Counted from the stretch's first letter, positions 45,918-55,513 are shown. The stretch is DNA of 64,000 nt from Burkholderia sp. 9120 (GCF_000745015.1 NZ_JQNA01000002.1:930001-994000), one strand, 5' to 3'. Notes: a model not told the origin generated them from the letters alone. A program made the numbers and translations.

Positions 45918-47189
45918 TTAATCGGGTGGGCTCACGTTGAGCGCAGCGGGTTCGGGCTCACAGCCCTTCGGCATCTCGCCGCGCAACACACCCGCCTCGA
46001 ACAACCTCTGCTGCGTCGCCGCGTCGATCCCCAACCCATCCAGCACCGCGCACGTATCGCCGCCGAGCGCCGGTGGCGCGCTGCGATACGTGGCCGGCGT
46101 GCGCGAGAGCTTGATCGGCGACGCCGTGCCGCGATACGCGCCCAGCTCGACTACCATCCCGCGATGCAACGTATGCGGATGGCGCGCGACCACGTCGACG
46201 GTTTGCACCGGACCACAGGGCACGCCCGCGTTGATCAGCGCCTGCGCGAGCGGCTCGCAGTCGTGCGCGGCGAGCAGGTTTTCGAGCGCCGCCTTCAAGG
46301 GCTCGCGATGCGCGCAGCGGCTGCGGTTGTCGACATAGCGCGGATCGTCGGCGAGTTCGGGCGCGCCGAGATGCGCGCACAGCCGCGCGAACTGCCGGTC
46401 GTTGCCGACCGCCAGAAAGATCGGCGCGCTCGCGGTGCGATAGCTGTCGTACGGCGTGATGTTGGGATGCGCGTTGCCGCTGCGCTGCGGCGTGCGGCCG
46501 GAGCCGAAATAATTCGGCAGATGCGGATGCAGCAGCGACACGCCGCAGTCGTACAACGCGATATCGATCGACTGGCCGCGTCCGCTGCTCGCGCGTTCGG
46601 CGAGCGCGAGCAGAATGCCGGCGAGCGCGTTCAGGCCCGTGACCATGTCGACGACCGGCAGGCCGACGCGCGTGGCCGGTCCGTCAAGTTCGCCGTTCAC
46701 GCTCATCAGGCCGGTCATCGCCTGAATGGCGGCGTCGTAGCCGGGTAAGCCGCCGAGCGGGCCGTCGGGGCCGAAGCCCGAGACCGCGCAATGAATCAGC
46801 TTCGGGAAACGCTCGCGCAGATCGCGCTCGTAGTCCATGCCCCAGCGCGCGAGTGTGCCGGGTTTGAAGTTTTCGACCAGTACATCGGCGTCCTCGAGCA
46901 GTTTCCACAGGATCGCGCGGCCCTCGTCGCGCGACAGGTCGACGGCGATGCCCTGCTTGTTGCGGTTGACGCCCGCGAAATACCACGCGGTGTCGCCGTA
47001 GAACGGTGGACCCCAGCCGCGTGTTTCGTCGCCGTCGGGCGGTTCGAGTTTGATCACCTGGGCGCCGTGATCGGCTAGCGCTTGCGTGCAGTACGGGCCG
47101 CCGAGTACGCGGCTCAAGTCGATGACCTTGATGCCTTGCAGCGCGCCTCGGGTGCTTTGTGCGCTCTTTGCACTACTGGACGCCGTCAT
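45918..47189 (-). CDS. Class III (CaiB/BaiF) CoA transferase
   Basis: 423 residues. Begins LQGIKVIDLSRVLGGPYCTQ, with NFKPGTLARWGMDYE and the catalytic Asp152 in PGYDAAIQAMTG. These enzymes move CoA between carboxylic acids by way of an aspartyl-CoA intermediate. The ATG at 47189 overlaps the acyl-CoA dehydrogenase stop by 1 bp (TGATG); a GTG one codon earlier is possible. Expected to activate the substrate for the dehydrogenase upstream. Confidence 0.93.
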   Translation of the reverse strand: MTASSSAKSAQSTRGALQGIKVIDLSRVLGGPYCTQALADHGAQVIKLEPPDGDETRGWGPPFYGDTAWYFAGVNRNKQGIAVDLSRDEGRAILWKLLEDADVLVENFKPGTLARWGMDYERDLRERFPKLIHCAVSGFGPDGPLGGLPGYDAAIQAMTGLMSVNGELDGPATRVGLPVVDMVTGLNALAGILLALAERASSGRGQSIDIALYDCGVSLLHPHLPNYFGSGRTPQRSGNAHPNITPYDSYRTASAPIFLAVGNDRQFARLCAHLGAPELADDPRYVDNRSRCAHREPLKAALENLLAAHDCEPLAQALINAGVPCGPVQTVDVVARHPHTLHRGMVVELGAYRGTASPIKLSRTPATYRSAPPALGGDTCAVLDGLGIDAATQQRLFEAGVLRGEMPKGCEPEPAALNVSPPD

Positions 47190-48952
47190 CACGCGCTCCC
47201 TTCCGGCAACACTTGCAGTGCCTGTTCGAGCGTCACGCTACGGCCGTTCACCAACGCGTCGATCACACCGGGTTCATCGGCCGAACTCCGTGGATTCAGC
47301 GGATCGATCGGCAACAACTTATGCCGCACCACCAGATGACTCAGCGCAAGACGCCGGTAATCCGGCGCGAGCCGTACGCCTTCGCACGCCATCAGCACCG
47401 CGGTGCTCGCGTGATACAACGCCGTGCCCGCCTGCCGGACCCATTCGTCGCGGCCGGCTTCCGCGACGCTCGCCAGTGCATCGCAGGCGCGCGTCAGCGT
47501 GGCGCGCAACAACGCGAGACTCGTCGCCGGCAAACCGGCCGCGCCGAGCCGGTCCAGCAAATACGCGCGCAACGGTTCAAGCGCGCCGTCGCGTTTCGCC
47601 GCGCGGGCGATGTCGAGCGCGACGATATTGCTGGTGCCTTCCCAGATCGAGCCGAGATGCGCGTCGCGCACCAGCCGCGCGTCGCTCCATTCTTCGATGT
47701 AACCGGTGCCGCCGCGCACCTCCATGGCGTCGCCAGTTACGCGGCGTGCGTCGCGGCAGGCGCGGAACTTGATCAACGGCGTGAGGATGCGCACGCATTT
47801 CGCCGCCTGATGGTCGCCGGCATCGGCCTGGTCGAGCAGCAGCGCGATCTGCATGAACATCGAGCGCGCCTGTTCGGCGGGCAGCATCATCTTGAGCAAT
47901 TGACGCTGCATCAGCGGCATATCGATCAGCTTGCGGCCGAACGCTTCGCGATGACGCGCGATATGCAGCGCTTCCGTCACAGCGCGCCGCATCAAGCCGG
48001 CCGCGCGCACGCCGTTCGACAGACGCGACATGTTGATCATGTCGGCCATCTGATGAAAACCGCGCCCCACTTCGCCGATCAGATACGCGGTGGCGCCTTC
48101 CAGCACGATCTCGCCGCTCGCCATCGAACGGCTGCCGAGCTTGTCCTTCAGCCGCACAATGCGGTAGGCGTTGCGCGAGCCGTCCGGCAGCGTCTTCGGC
48201 AGCAGAAACAGCGCGAGACCGTTGATGCCTGCCGGCGCGGTATCGGGACGCGCCAGCACCATCGCGAGATCGGCGTCGGCGTTCGAGCAGAACCATTTGT
48301 CGCCGTGCAGGTGCCATGTTTGCGCGCCCTGCGCATCCGTTTCCAGCGTGGCGCGCGTCGCGATTCGCGCGACGTCGGAGCCCGCCGCCTGCTCCGTCAT
48401 GAACATCGCGCCTTGAAACAGCGAGTCGAAATCGCGCGACGCCAGCCGCGGCAAGAACCGCGCGACCAGTTCGGGCGCGCCGAATTTGCGCAGCGTGCGG
48501 GTGAGCGAATCAGTCATGCTCACCGGACAGCACAGGCCGAACTCCGCCTGCACGAACAGGAAAGTCAGCGCGTATTTGACGAGCGGCGGCGGCGTTTTCT
48601 GGCCTTCGCGGGTTGCGTGGCTCAGCGACGCCAGTCCCAACTCGGCGTACGCCACACGTTCCAGCGCGATGTAATCGGGATGCTTGTCGATACTTTGCAG
48701 CGCTTCGCCGCGCCGTGTGCGATGGCGCAATTGCGGCGTGTTTTTGTCGGCCGACAGCGCCCAGATGTCGAGTTCACCGGACGCGCGTTGGCCGAGTTCG
48801 ACGAGCTGGCTGTCGAGTTCCCGATACAGCGCTTCGCCGAGATGCAGTTTGAGCAGGCCCGCGAAATCGGGGTCGCTGGTGAAGAAATTGATGCCCCGGC
48901 TATCGGGAATATGGGACGCGCCGGGTGCCGGCTGCGCGGTGATGTCGCTCAT
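47189..48952 (-). CDS. Acyl-CoA dehydrogenase, AidB-like
   Basis: About 587 residues; a flavoprotein of the AidB-type branch with an extended N-terminal domain. Motifs: MTEQAAGSDVARI, WHLHGDKWFCSNADADL, GRKLIDMPLMQRQL, GGTGYIEEWSDARLVRDA and IWEGTSNIVALDI with the catalytic Glu. The ATG at 48952 is chosen; an ATG at 48973 is in frame. In an operon with a CoA transferase and transporter, a catabolic acyl-CoA oxidation role is more likely than DNA protection. Confidence 0.9.
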   Translation of the reverse strand: MSDITAQPAPGASHIPDSRGINFFTSDPDFAGLLKLHLGEALYRELDSQLVELGQRASGELDIWALSADKNTPQLRHRTRRGEALQSIDKHPDYIALERVAYAELGLASLSHATREGQKTPPPLVKYALTFLFVQAEFGLCCPVSMTDSLTRTLRKFGAPELVARFLPRLASRDFDSLFQGAMFMTEQAAGSDVARIATRATLETDAQGAQTWHLHGDKWFCSNADADLAMVLARPDTAPAGINGLALFLLPKTLPDGSRNAYRIVRLKDKLGSRSMASGEIVLEGATAYLIGEVGRGFHQMADMINMSRLSNGVRAAGLMRRAVTEALHIARHREAFGRKLIDMPLMQRQLLKMMLPAEQARSMFMQIALLLDQADAGDHQAAKCVRILTPLIKFRACRDARRVTGDAMEVRGGTGYIEEWSDARLVRDAHLGSIWEGTSNIVALDIARAAKRDGALEPLRAYLLDRLGAAGLPATSLALLRATLTRACDALASVAEAGRDEWVRQAGTALYHASTAVLMACEGVRLAPDYRRLALSHLVVRHKLLPIDPLNPRSSADEPGVIDALVNGRSVTLEQALQVLPEGSA

Positions 48953-49035
48953 GCTTGTCTCGTCTCCATCCAACTTGTAGCCCAGGCCCTGGTTGCGCCT
49001 TGTGGAAACAGCATAGAAGCGGCTTCGATAATCGT

Positions 49036-49049
49036 CTAATACAACTTAG
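49036..49049. promoter_or_regulatory. Candidate LysR-type operator
   Basis: CTAA-TACAAC-TTAG is an inverted repeat in the 145-bp divergent region between the acyl-CoA dehydrogenase operon and the LysR gene, and fits the loose T-N11-A rule. Suggestive only. Confidence 0.35.
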
Positions 49050-49097
49050 TTCCGGTACGATAGACGCAGCTTATCGATCGGAAAACCGGAGACCGCC

Positions 49098-50024
49098 ATG
49101 GACCTGAAGCAATTGCGCTATTTCGTGGCGGTCGCCGAAGAACTGCATTTCGGCCGCGCGGCCAAACGGCTGTTCATTTCGCAGCCCGCGCTCAGTTTCG
49201 ATATTCGCAAGTTTGAGGAGCAGCTTGGCGTGCAACTGCTCGCGCGCACCAACAAAACGGTGGCGCTGACCAATGCCGGTCAGGTGCTGCTCGGCGAGGC
49301 GCGGCGGCTGTTATTGCAGGCGAGCGAGGCGGAACGCATTACGGTTCGCTCGGCGCATGGGCTCGCGGGCCGGCTCAGAATCGGCTTTGTGAATTCGATG
49401 TTGTACCGAGGCATGCCGCAGGCCGTGCGTCGATTCGAAGCCGATTACCCGGGCGTCGAAATCGTGCTGAAAGAGATGAACACGAGCGAACAGGTGCATG
49501 CAATCCAGCGGATGCAGATCGACATGGGCTGCGCGCATTGGGGCAATTTTCCGTCCGACGTGACTTCCACGCCGGTATTTTCCGAGCCGTTTCTGATTTG
49601 CCTGCCGGCCGATCATCCGTTGGCGAAGCGGCGCAAAGTGGATTTGCAGGCGCTGGCGCAGGAACCGTTCATTCTGTTTCCGCGCACCGTGTCGCCGCAT
49701 TATCACGATCTGATCATCGCGCAGTGCGTGAGCGCCGGCTTCAGCCCGTTGATCCGCCATGAAGCGCGTTTGTGGCAGACGGTCGTGACGATGGTCGGAT
49801 TCGGCATGGGCGTCGCGCTGGTGCCGTACACGTTGCGGCAGATCGAGGACCCGCGGGTGTGTTTTCTGCCCTTGAAAGGCGAGACGTTGTTATCGCAAGT
49901 GCTGCTTTTGCGCAGAAGCGGCGACGCGGAGCCGGTCGCCGACCGCTTCGTCGACTATCTGCGCGACAGCGGCGGCGAACCGCGAAAAACGGCTCAGGCG
50001 CCCTCTTCGCGGCGTCCTTCGTAG
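49098..50024 (+). CDS. LysR-family transcriptional regulator
   Basis: 308 residues. HTH at ~1-60 (MDLKQLRYFVAVAEELHFGRAAKRLFISQPALS) and a LysR substrate-binding domain (~90-295, with RLRIGFVNSMLYRGMP). GGAG lies 6 bp before the ATG. Divergent from the acyl-CoA dehydrogenase/CoA transferase/MHS genes, its probable targets. Its last 31 bp overlap the convergent SSB-like gene. Confidence 0.93.
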   Translation: MDLKQLRYFVAVAEELHFGRAAKRLFISQPALSFDIRKFEEQLGVQLLARTNKTVALTNAGQVLLGEARRLLLQASEAERITVRSAHGLAGRLRIGFVNSMLYRGMPQAVRRFEADYPGVEIVLKEMNTSEQVHAIQRMQIDMGCAHWGNFPSDVTSTPVFSEPFLICLPADHPLAKRRKVDLQALAQEPFILFPRTVSPHYHDLIIAQCVSAGFSPLIRHEARLWQTVVTMVGFGMGVALVPYTLRQIEDPRVCFLPLKGETLLSQVLLLRRSGDAEPVADRFVDYLRDSGGEPRKTAQAPSSRRPS

Positions 50025-50311
50025 GCAGTCAGAAGACGGTGGGCGATCATGTCCACGGCCGGTTTGACGAGCCCGTTCTTGTCGGTCCACACCTTCGGCG
50101 TCAAGGTGCCGCTTAGCGCGACGCTGTCCGCATCGCTCAGCGCGAGTAGCGCGGTTTGCACGTCGTCGTCGAACGCGATCACGTTGACGAAAATCGTGTC
50201 GCCGTCGTTGGTGGTCGCCCGTACCTTGCACGTCACGAAACGTCTGCCGTTTTGCCCCGTGCGAATCTGCGCTTCGCCATACAAGCGCCCGCCCACCAGT
50301 CCATCGATCAT
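49994..50311 (-). CDS. Single-stranded DNA-binding (SSB-like) OB-fold protein
   Basis: 105 residues. MIDGLVGGRLYGEAQIRTGQNGRRFVTCKVRA-type start, FVNVIAFDDDVQTALLALSDADSVALSGTL: the OB-fold pattern of SSB, but without the long acidic C-terminal tail of housekeeping SSB (it ends AYEGRREEGA). The ATG at 50311 has AGGAG 7 bp upstream; the longer frame upstream has no homology-like content. A small accessory SSB paralogue seems likely; partners unknown. Confidence 0.85.
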   Translation of the reverse strand: MIDGLVGGRLYGEAQIRTGQNGRRFVTCKVRATTNDGDTIFVNVIAFDDDVQTALLALSDADSVALSGTLTPKVWTDKNGLVKPAVDMIAHRLLTAYEGRREEGA

Positions 50312-50490
50312 TGCCCTGCTCCTGTTATTGCGTGCCCCACCGCGACTGACTTCGGGGCGTGCCGTGCAAAAAGCCGGATTGCCCAGCACGGTGCGTATGA
50401 TCCCACGAGACGCCGCTGGGCTCGCATAAAAGAACGTGCGGAAAACGCGCCACACGCGAACCCTTCGCCGCAAAAAGACCGCTCGCGCAT

Positions 50491-51390
50491 TCACACGCCG
50501 ACGCCCGACGCTTCGAAAATCTCGCGCAACCACTGCGCGAACACCCGCACCCGCGACGACAACTGCCGGTTCTGCGCATACAGCACAGACACCGTCATCG
50601 GCGGCGGCGGGAAGTCCGCGAGAATGATCCGCAAGCGCCCCGCTGCCAGTTCATCCGCCACGCGGTATCGCGGCACCTGCACGATGCCGAGCCCGGCAAG
50701 CGCCGAGCCCGTGTACAGTTCCACGCCGCTCACCGAGACCGCGGACGGCAGCACCATCGCCACCTCGCGACCGTCGACGCTGAACTCCAGCGGCACCGCC
50801 TTGCCGGTCGCGCTCGACACATAATTGACCGCCCGATGCGCGGACAACGCGTCCGGATCGGCCGGCTCGCCATAAGCCGCCAGATACGCGGGGCTCGCCA
50901 CCGTCACCTGAGGCAGCAGCGCGACGCGCCGCCCGATCATCGACGAATCCTGCAGATTGCCGGCCCGCAGCACGCAATCGATCCCTTCGCGCACCAGATC
51001 GACGTAGCGATCGTCCTCGCCGATCATCAGCTCGATATCGGGAAAACGCGCGAGAAACGCCGGCAGCGCCGGCACGATGAAGTACCGCGCCAACGTGCCT
51101 TGCAGATTCACCCGCAGCAGCCCTTTCGGCGCGAGGTTCGAAAACGAGCCCTCGGCCTCCTCCATATCGGCGATCAGCCGCACGCAGCGGCCGTAATACG
51201 CTTCGCCGTCGGGCGTGAGCCGCACCGTGCGCGTGGTGCGCTCCAGCAGCCGCGCGCCGAGCCGCTGCTCCATGCGCTTCATCAGCGTGGTGACGGTGGC
51301 GCGCGGAATCTGCAGATCGTCCGCCGCGCGCGTGAAGCTTTGCCGCTCGGCGATCCGCACGAACACGCGCATTTCCTCGAAACGATCCAT
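50491..51390 (-). CDS. LysR-family transcriptional regulator (single-domain DNA-binding plus effector domain)
   Basis: 299 residues. HTH MRVFVRIAERQSFTRAADDLQIPRATVT, then LLERTTRTVRLTPDGEAYY, the common CrgA/DmlR-type pattern. Effector domain ~90-290. Divergent from the SDR gene at 51529 with a 138-bp shared promoter region, so it probably controls that reductase. Confidence 0.93.
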   Translation of the reverse strand: MDRFEEMRVFVRIAERQSFTRAADDLQIPRATVTTLMKRMEQRLGARLLERTTRTVRLTPDGEAYYGRCVRLIADMEEAEGSFSNLAPKGLLRVNLQGTLARYFIVPALPAFLARFPDIELMIGEDDRYVDLVREGIDCVLRAGNLQDSSMIGRRVALLPQVTVASPAYLAAYGEPADPDALSAHRAVNYVSSATGKAVPLEFSVDGREVAMVLPSAVSVSGVELYTGSALAGLGIVQVPRYRVADELAAGRLRIILADFPPPPMTVSVLYAQNRQLSSRVRVFAQWLREIFEASGVGV

Positions 51391-51528
51391 GCTGAACGCC
51401 CTTTGCAGGCGGTTTGCCGCCCATTATTAAAGCAAATGGAATGATGATGCCCAGTCTAGCCGGATTATCTCGACAGCGAAAGCGCTCATGATGTGTCTCA
51501 TCCACTCTCCATCCAAAGGGAACGAATC

Positions 51529-52272
51529 ATGAACAGCACTAAAAACGCTCGCGTCGCTATCGTCACCGGCGCCTCGCGCGGCATTGGCGCGGCGGTCGCG
51601 CAACGCCTCGCGAACGACGGTTTCGCGATCGTCGTCAACTACGCGTCGAGTTCAACCGAAGCCGACGCGCTCGTCGCCAAACTCTCGGCAGAAGGCGCCA
51701 AAGCCATCGCGGTAAAAGCCGACGTGTCGAATCCCGACGACGTACGCCGCCTGTTCGAGAGCACCGAACAGCAGTTGGGCAAAGTGGATCTGCTGGTCAA
51801 CAACGCCGGCGTATTCAAGCCCATGCCGCTCGCCGACACCAGCGACGCCGTGTACGAACAGACCTTCGACATCAACGTGCGCGGCACCTTCAACACGTTG
51901 CGCGAAGCCGCCAAACGAATGAACGACGGCGGCCGCATCGTCAATTTTTCGAGCACGGTGCTCGCGCTGAATCTGCCGGGCTACGCGATCTACACCGCGA
52001 CCAAGGCGGCGGTCGAGGCGTTCACGCAGATCTTCGCGAAGGAGTTGCGTGGCCGTCACATCACCGTCAACGCGGTCGCGCCGGGGCCGGTTGCGACGGC
52101 GCTGTTCTTCGAAGGCAAGAGCGATGAGCAGATCCAGACCTACGCGAAAATGCCGCCGCTGGAACGCCTCGGCGAGCCGGACGATATCGCAGGGGTGGTG
52201 TCGTTCCTCGCGGGTCCGGACGCAGGTTGGGTCAACGGTCAGACCTTGCGCGCCAACGGCGGATTGGCCTGA
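51529..52272 (+). CDS. Short-chain dehydrogenase/reductase
   Basis: 247 residues, classical SDR. Cofactor motif TGASRGIG (~14-21), NNAG, catalytic Ser in NFSS and YxxxK as YTATK. NADP(H) is suggested by the basic-type glycine motif. The ATG at 51529 has AAAGGGA upstream; the frame from 51493 has no such signal. Ends KMPPLERLGEPDDIAGVVSFLAGPDAGWVNGQ, typical of 3-oxoacyl-reductase-like SDRs. Substrate unknown. Confidence 0.93.
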   Translation: MNSTKNARVAIVTGASRGIGAAVAQRLANDGFAIVVNYASSSTEADALVAKLSAEGAKAIAVKADVSNPDDVRRLFESTEQQLGKVDLLVNNAGVFKPMPLADTSDAVYEQTFDINVRGTFNTLREAAKRMNDGGRIVNFSSTVLALNLPGYAIYTATKAAVEAFTQIFAKELRGRHITVNAVAPGPVATALFFEGKSDEQIQTYAKMPPLERLGEPDDIAGVVSFLAGPDAGWVNGQTLRANGGLA

Positions 52273-52313
52273 TTGAAGCTGCCATGACGCAAGACGCGGC
52301 GCGGAAATGAAAT

Positions 52314-52367
52314 CGCCACGCGCGGCGGCTGAACGTGCGAGAACACGTTTGACCGCGGCGCGTGGCG
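52314..52367. terminator. Hairpin between convergent SDR and aldo-keto reductase genes
   Basis: Arms 52314-52323 (CGCCACGCGC) and 52358-52367 pair perfectly, with a further inner GCGG/CCGC pair and an inner ACGTG/CACGT stem. Located 41 bp after the SDR stop and 37 bp after the reductase stop on the other strand, so it can serve both. Confidence 0.6.
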
Positions 52368-52404
52368 AGGCAACGACGTTTCTACGTTTGGTAGCAAAAG
52401 ACGC

Positions 52405-53430
52405 TTAAAGCGCCTTCGGATTACGCTCCGTGAACCCTTCCTGATGCCAGTACGGATAAGCGGGACGCACGGCGCTGGCCGCATCGAGCTTCGCCATCTG
52501 TTCGGGCGTCAGATTCCAGCCCACCGCGCCGAGGTTCTGCCGCAACTGTTCCTCGTTGCGCGCGCCGATCAGCACCGTCGACACCGTCGGCCGCTGCAAC
52601 AGCCAGTTCAGCGCAATCTGCGGCACGGTCTTGCCGGTTTCGGCGGCGACCTCGTCGATCGCGTCGAGCACGCGGAACAGATACTCCTCCGGCACCGGCG
52701 GCCCCATGTCGGCGGTTTTATGCAAGCGGCTGGTTTCGGGCAGCGCCTGGCCGCGCTTGATCTTGCCGGTCAAACGCCCCCAGCCGAGCGGACTCCACAC
52801 CACCGCGCCGACGCCCTGATCGATGCCGAGCGGCATCAACTCCCACTCGTAATCGCGGCCCACCAGCGAGTAATACGCCTGATTCGCGACATAGCGCGGA
52901 TAGCCATAGCGGTCCGCGACATCCTGCGATTTCATCAGATGCCAGCCCGAAAAATTCGACACGCCCGTGTAGCGGATCTTGCCCGCACGCACCAGATCGT
53001 CGAGCGTGGACATCACTTCGGCGATCGGCGTTTTCGCGTCGAAACCGTGCAACTGGAACAGGTCGATGTAGTCGGTTTGCAGACGCTTGAGCGCGGCGTC
53101 GACCGCCTGAATCAGATGAAAACGCGACGAGCCGACGTTGTTCGGACTGTCGTCGAAACGGAAGGTCGCCTTGGTCGAGATGATCGCCTTGTCGCGCTTG
53201 CCCTTGAGCGCCTCGCCGAGCACCGACTCCGACGCGCCGTTCGAATAGATGTCGGCGGTATCGAACATGGTGACGCCCGCGTCGAAACAGATGTCGATCA
53301 GACGGCGCGCTTCCGCGACGTCGCTGGAGCCCCACGCTTCGAAGAACTCGCCCTTGCCGCCGAATGTGCCCGTACCGAAACTCAGTACCGGGACCTTGAA
53401 ACCGGATGCACCCAGATGTCTGTATTCCAT
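52405..53430 (-). CDS. Aldo/keto reductase
   Basis: 341 residues, TIM-barrel NADPH-dependent oxidoreductase. Tetrad visible: Asp and Tyr in FDTADIYSNG, Lys in ISTKATF and His in FQLHGFD. NADPH-binding C-terminal motif VLIGARNEEQLRQNL. GGAG precedes the ATG. Convergent with the SDR gene. Substrate unknown. Confidence 0.93.
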   Translation of the reverse strand: MEYRHLGASGFKVPVLSFGTGTFGGKGEFFEAWGSSDVAEARRLIDICFDAGVTMFDTADIYSNGASESVLGEALKGKRDKAIISTKATFRFDDSPNNVGSSRFHLIQAVDAALKRLQTDYIDLFQLHGFDAKTPIAEVMSTLDDLVRAGKIRYTGVSNFSGWHLMKSQDVADRYGYPRYVANQAYYSLVGRDYEWELMPLGIDQGVGAVVWSPLGWGRLTGKIKRGQALPETSRLHKTADMGPPVPEEYLFRVLDAIDEVAAETGKTVPQIALNWLLQRPTVSTVLIGARNEEQLRQNLGAVGWNLTPEQMAKLDAASAVRPAYPYWHQEGFTERNPKAL

Positions 53431-53520
53431 TGATGAATCTCCGTGGCCTAGCCGTCGATAAACGGAGGTTCAGTCTACGCGCGTCGGCAGAAACGCGTCG
53501 GCTGGCACGGCAGCTTCCGG

Positions 53521-55230
53521 CTAGGTTGTCAGCGTTGCCAGCGCGTTGCGCGCGGCATGGATCACGCTGTCCCAGTCGCCTAATGCAGGCTGCCGGAATA
53601 GCCGGGCGCGCGGATACCAGGGCGTGTCGGTGCGCTCCAGCATCCAGCGCCAGCAGGTGTCGAAGCGATTCAGAATCCACACCGGCCTGTCCATTGCGCC
53701 GGCCAGATGCGCGGTGGACGTGTCGACGGAAATCACCAGATCGAGGTTGGCGACGAGTGCCGCCGTGTCGGCGAAATCGTGGAGCGCTTCGGTGTAGTCG
53801 ATGACCGTGTGACGGCCCGCATCGCTATCCACTAGCTGCATTGCCGCCGCGCCTTTTTGCAGGCTGAAGAACCGCACGTTCGGCAGGTCGAGCATCGGTG
53901 CGAGGCGCTCGAACGTGATCGAACGGCGCGCGTCGTTCTTGCGCAATTCCGCGACGTGCGGCCGGTTGCCGCCGGCCCAAACCAGACCGACTTTGAGTCG
54001 GCCGTTTGCGTGCTCGTTGAGACGCTCGCGCCATGGCTCGACCGCTTCGCGATCCGCGAACAGATACGGCGTTGCCGACGGAATGCTCGCGAGGTCGGTC
54101 TTGAAGGCGAGCGGCAAACTCAGCAACGGACAGTGGCAATCGAACGGCGGCAACGGCTGCCCGGCTTCGATCAACTGATCCACACCGTCGAGCGTCGTCA
54201 TGAGCCGCATCAACTCGGCGGGCACTTCGAGCACGACCTTAGCGCCGAGTTTCGACACCAGCGCCACATAGCGGCAAAACTGCAGCGTATCGCCGAGACC
54301 CTGTTCGGCATGCAGCAGAATCGTTTTGCCTTCGATCGAAAAATCGCCGAGCCACAGCGGCTGCGCGAAGCTGCGCTTGCCGGCCTTGATCCGGTTGCGC
54401 TCCCAGCGCCATTCGTATTTGCGAAAGCCGGCTTCGAGCTGCCCCATTTGCAGCAGACACAGCGATTCATTCCAATGCGTTTCCGCCGCCGTGGGATTCA
54501 CGGCCAGCGCACGCTCGTAACTGGCCAGGGCTTCCGCGTGCCGGTCGAGGTCGATCTGCGTGAGGCCGAGGTTATTCCATGCATCGGTGAAAGCCGGCGC
54601 GAGTTCAAGCGCGCGCCGGTAGCTAAGCTCCGCGTCGTGCGGCTGGTTCAGATCGCTGAGCGCATTGCCGCGATTGCTCCATGCATCGGGATAGTTCGGC
54701 TGTAACTCCAGCGCGTGATCGCAACTGGCGAGCGCATCCGCGGGACGGCCCAGATCGCGCAGCACGCACGCGCGATTGTTCCAGGCCTGCGCGAAAGCCG
54801 GCGTCAGCGCGATGGCGCGGTCGAAACTGCCGAGCGCATCGAGCGGCTGGTTCAGACCGGCTTGCGCGTTGCCGCGATTGTTCAACGCATCGGGGAATTT
54901 TGCCTGCAAGGCCAGCGCGCGATCCGCGCTCGCGAGGCCTTCGTCGAAACGCTGCAAGGCGTTTAACGCGTAAGCGAGATTCGAATGAATCGGCGCCTGT
55001 TTGGCGTTGACCGCCAGCGCCTTCTTCAGCAGATCGACGCCCTCTTCCAGACGGCCGGCTTGCAGCGCGAGTGCGCCCAGCAATTGCAGCGCGTCGAAAT
55101 GACGAGGCTTGAGTTCGAGAATCTCGCGATAGAGTTCTTCGGCTTCGGCAAAGGCGCCGTTCTGTTGAAGCGCGACGGCTTGCCGAAGCATCGAGTCCAA
55201 CTGTTGCGGCAGATTGGCAGGCTTGCCCAT
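53521..55230 (-). CDS. TPR protein with glycosyltransferase-like C-terminal domain
   Basis: 569 residues. The N-terminal ~290 residues are about eight TPR units (recurrent AWNNRAxxLRDLGRPADALAS-type pattern). The C-terminal half has GKTILLHAEQGLGDTLQFCRY, LKVGLVWAGGNRPH and ISVDTSTAHLAGAMDRPVWIL, the pattern of GT9/GT41-like glycosyltransferases. The ATG at 55230 is used; a GTG at 55305 is in frame. Such proteins glycosylate proteins or surface glycans; the acceptor is unknown. Confidence 0.85.
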   Translation of the reverse strand: MGKPANLPQQLDSMLRQAVALQQNGAFAEAEELYREILELKPRHFDALQLLGALALQAGRLEEGVDLLKKALAVNAKQAPIHSNLAYALNALQRFDEGLASADRALALQAKFPDALNNRGNAQAGLNQPLDALGSFDRAIALTPAFAQAWNNRACVLRDLGRPADALASCDHALELQPNYPDAWSNRGNALSDLNQPHDAELSYRRALELAPAFTDAWNNLGLTQIDLDRHAEALASYERALAVNPTAAETHWNESLCLLQMGQLEAGFRKYEWRWERNRIKAGKRSFAQPLWLGDFSIEGKTILLHAEQGLGDTLQFCRYVALVSKLGAKVVLEVPAELMRLMTTLDGVDQLIEAGQPLPPFDCHCPLLSLPLAFKTDLASIPSATPYLFADREAVEPWRERLNEHANGRLKVGLVWAGGNRPHVAELRKNDARRSITFERLAPMLDLPNVRFFSLQKGAAAMQLVDSDAGRHTVIDYTEALHDFADTAALVANLDLVISVDTSTAHLAGAMDRPVWILNRFDTCWRWMLERTDTPWYPRARLFRQPALGDWDSVIHAARNALATLTT

Positions 55231-55445
55231 ACGGTGAGCTTGAATTGAATGCGGGTGGAATCGTGAAAGCGCTGTCGAGGGCGATGGAGCGCGTTGATCG
55301 CGCACGCATCGCGTTCGAAAGAACGAAGCCGATTATCGCCGAAAAGACCGCATGCGAATGGCCGACTGCATACCGCGTGAGTTGCGTGAGCGGGATAGCC
55401 GTGCCGCCGCGTTCGCGGCAGGGCGGTCCCACAGCGTCATGCCGA

Positions 55446-55489
55446 GGCACGCCGCGTCACGCATCACGCCCCAACGTGACGCGTGTGCC
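55446..55489. terminator. Hairpin after the DUF4142 gene
   Basis: GGCAC/GTGCC outer and CGCGTCACG/CGTGACGCG inner arms (55446-55461 with 55475-55489) form a long GC-rich stem 24 bp beyond the DUF4142 stop. Probable terminator, lacking a strong T run on the minus strand. Confidence 0.6.
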
Positions 55490-55513
55490 GCGTTTTACCG
55501 TGCCTGACGCGCG

